Origin: CAZVJA01 sp964626885
GTDB lineage: Bacteria; Planctomycetota; Planctomycetia; Planctomycetales; Planctomycetaceae
Direction: 5' to 3'
DNA: 6,701 nucleotides
Assembly (NCBI GenBank): GCA_964626885.1
Contig: CAZVJA010000264.1
Span: forward strand, 1 to 6,701
How positions within the stretch are numbered: the stretch's first letter is position 1; each line of letters opens with the position of its first letter. Below, piece by piece: positions 6,406 through 6,701 of this stretch. The notes beneath the pieces were generated by a model. That model worked only from the letters and a program-made list of their open reading frames with translations, was not told the origin of the DNA and did no database searches. Position numbers and translations under genes: made by a program.

Positions 6406-6537
6406 AGGGAATCACTCGGCAAAGTTATCCCCCCGGGAGAGAAGACTATCTCAGCGAACCTTTCGTTCACTGGCGAGTGAGCAATTTTCGCCGTTCTGCT
6501 CACCTTTTATCAACCATTGATCAGCCTGGACGGGAAA

Positions 6538-6701
6538 TTATCCAAAGTCATGGAGCTTTACCTTTGCATCGCACGCTATCGCTTTTGCATCGATCCGAGA
6601 CCCCGCCCGCAACTCCAAACGCCTCAAACACTCGGCGGTTGCATCGACTTCGGCGTCGAAGCTCTCTGGCCAACTCGCATCGGAGAAGGCTCCTCTGCGT
6701 G
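6538..6701 (-). CDS. Possible 3' end of an unrecognised gene
   Basis: On the minus strand one frame is open from the right edge for 53 codons and stops at TAA (6540-6538). The visible residues include FSDASWPESFDAEVDATAEC, then LRRLELRAGSRIDAK and a final VKLHDFG. Codons mostly end in G or C, as in the genes next to it, and the sequence looks like a soluble, partly helical protein end. I recognise no family. A competing plus-strand frame from the ATG at 6550 also stays open to the edge but is rich in Cys and Arg and reads like an antisense shadow. The 300-base gap to the sigma gene argues against a shared operon. Confidence 0.35.
   Translation of the reverse strand, partial: RRGAFSDASWPESFDAEVDATAECLRRLELRAGSRIDAKAIACDAKVKLHDFG

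Larger units (their letters stand above)
6238..6537. other. Non-coding control region upstream of the sigma factor gene
   Basis: This 300-base stretch is richer in A/T than its flanks and holds no convincing gene. It contains a 12-base perfect palindrome (6301-6312), a 26-base imperfect inverted repeat overlapping it (6308-6333), a spaced 7-base inverted repeat (6379-6405) and a TTGACA hexamer on the minus strand (6397-6392) without a convincing -10 partner. The sigma-kinase promoter most likely lies here. Confidence 0.6.

Noticed and set aside
6234..6503. An 89-codon minus-strand open frame from a GTG whose stop overlaps the sigma start by four bases (GTGA)
   Set aside because: The overlap resembles translational coupling, but the product looks unlike a protein, the codons do not resemble the neighbours, and the frame runs through the AT-rich inverted repeats. 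Treated as chance.
6550..6701. A plus-strand open frame from ATG to the right edge
   Set aside because: No clear ribosome binding site was seen, and the Cys/Arg-rich product looks like the antisense of the better minus-strand frame.
1..6701. tRNA or rRNA genes, CRISPR arrays, insertion sequence ends, phage or integrase genes
   Set aside because: None was seen on reading both strands. The repeats within 1534-3462 are protein-level WD40 repeats, not DNA repeats of a CRISPR or transposon.

Overview
The window looks like planctomycete chromosome. It is moderately GC-rich, and its two recognisable genes form a pairing typical of that phylum: an ECF-type sigma factor of the planctomycete-specific kind, followed at once by a very large serine/threonine kinase fused to WD40 repeats and DUF1080-type domains. 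Both genes are on the minus strand, so the window reads biologically from right to left.

Layout from right to left. Positions 6701-6538 hold an open minus-strand frame of 53 codons plus stop, which may be the 3' end of an unrecognised gene. Positions 6537-6238 are an AT-richer non-coding stretch with several inverted repeats, the likely control region. Positions 6237-5647 encode a 196-residue ECF sigma factor with a GTG start. A 78-base spacer carries a good ribosome binding site. From 5568 to the left edge there is one uninterrupted reading frame of at least 1856 codons whose stop lies outside the window. I translated it by hand codon by codon and met no stop, and the frame closes exactly on base 1. 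Essentially every other long open frame across 1-5568 is an antisense or out-of-frame shadow of this gene.

Domain order of the giant protein: a planctomycete-type N-terminal helical region (about 1-105); a complete protein kinase domain (111-376) with intact ATP-binding and catalytic residues; a Pro/Ser/Thr-rich linker; a helical TPR-like region (424-521); one transmembrane helix (546-568); a beta-rich spacer; fourteen WD40-type repeats (703-1345) that split into two groups of seven; a concanavalin/LamG-like domain (1363-1546); a DUF1080 domain (1559-1761); and an unrecognised tail running past residue 1856. I infer a receptor-like protein with a cytoplasmic kinase and an extracytoplasmic half of two propellers and two jelly-roll domains.

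Working model (inference): the outer domains sense or bind a ligand, perhaps a glycan or protein at the cell envelope, the kinase relays the state inward, and the adjacent sigma factor is the natural candidate target. No anti-sigma factor is visible. The most distinctive details are the matching loop insertions in the seventh blade of each propeller and the inverted repeats upstream of the sigma gene.
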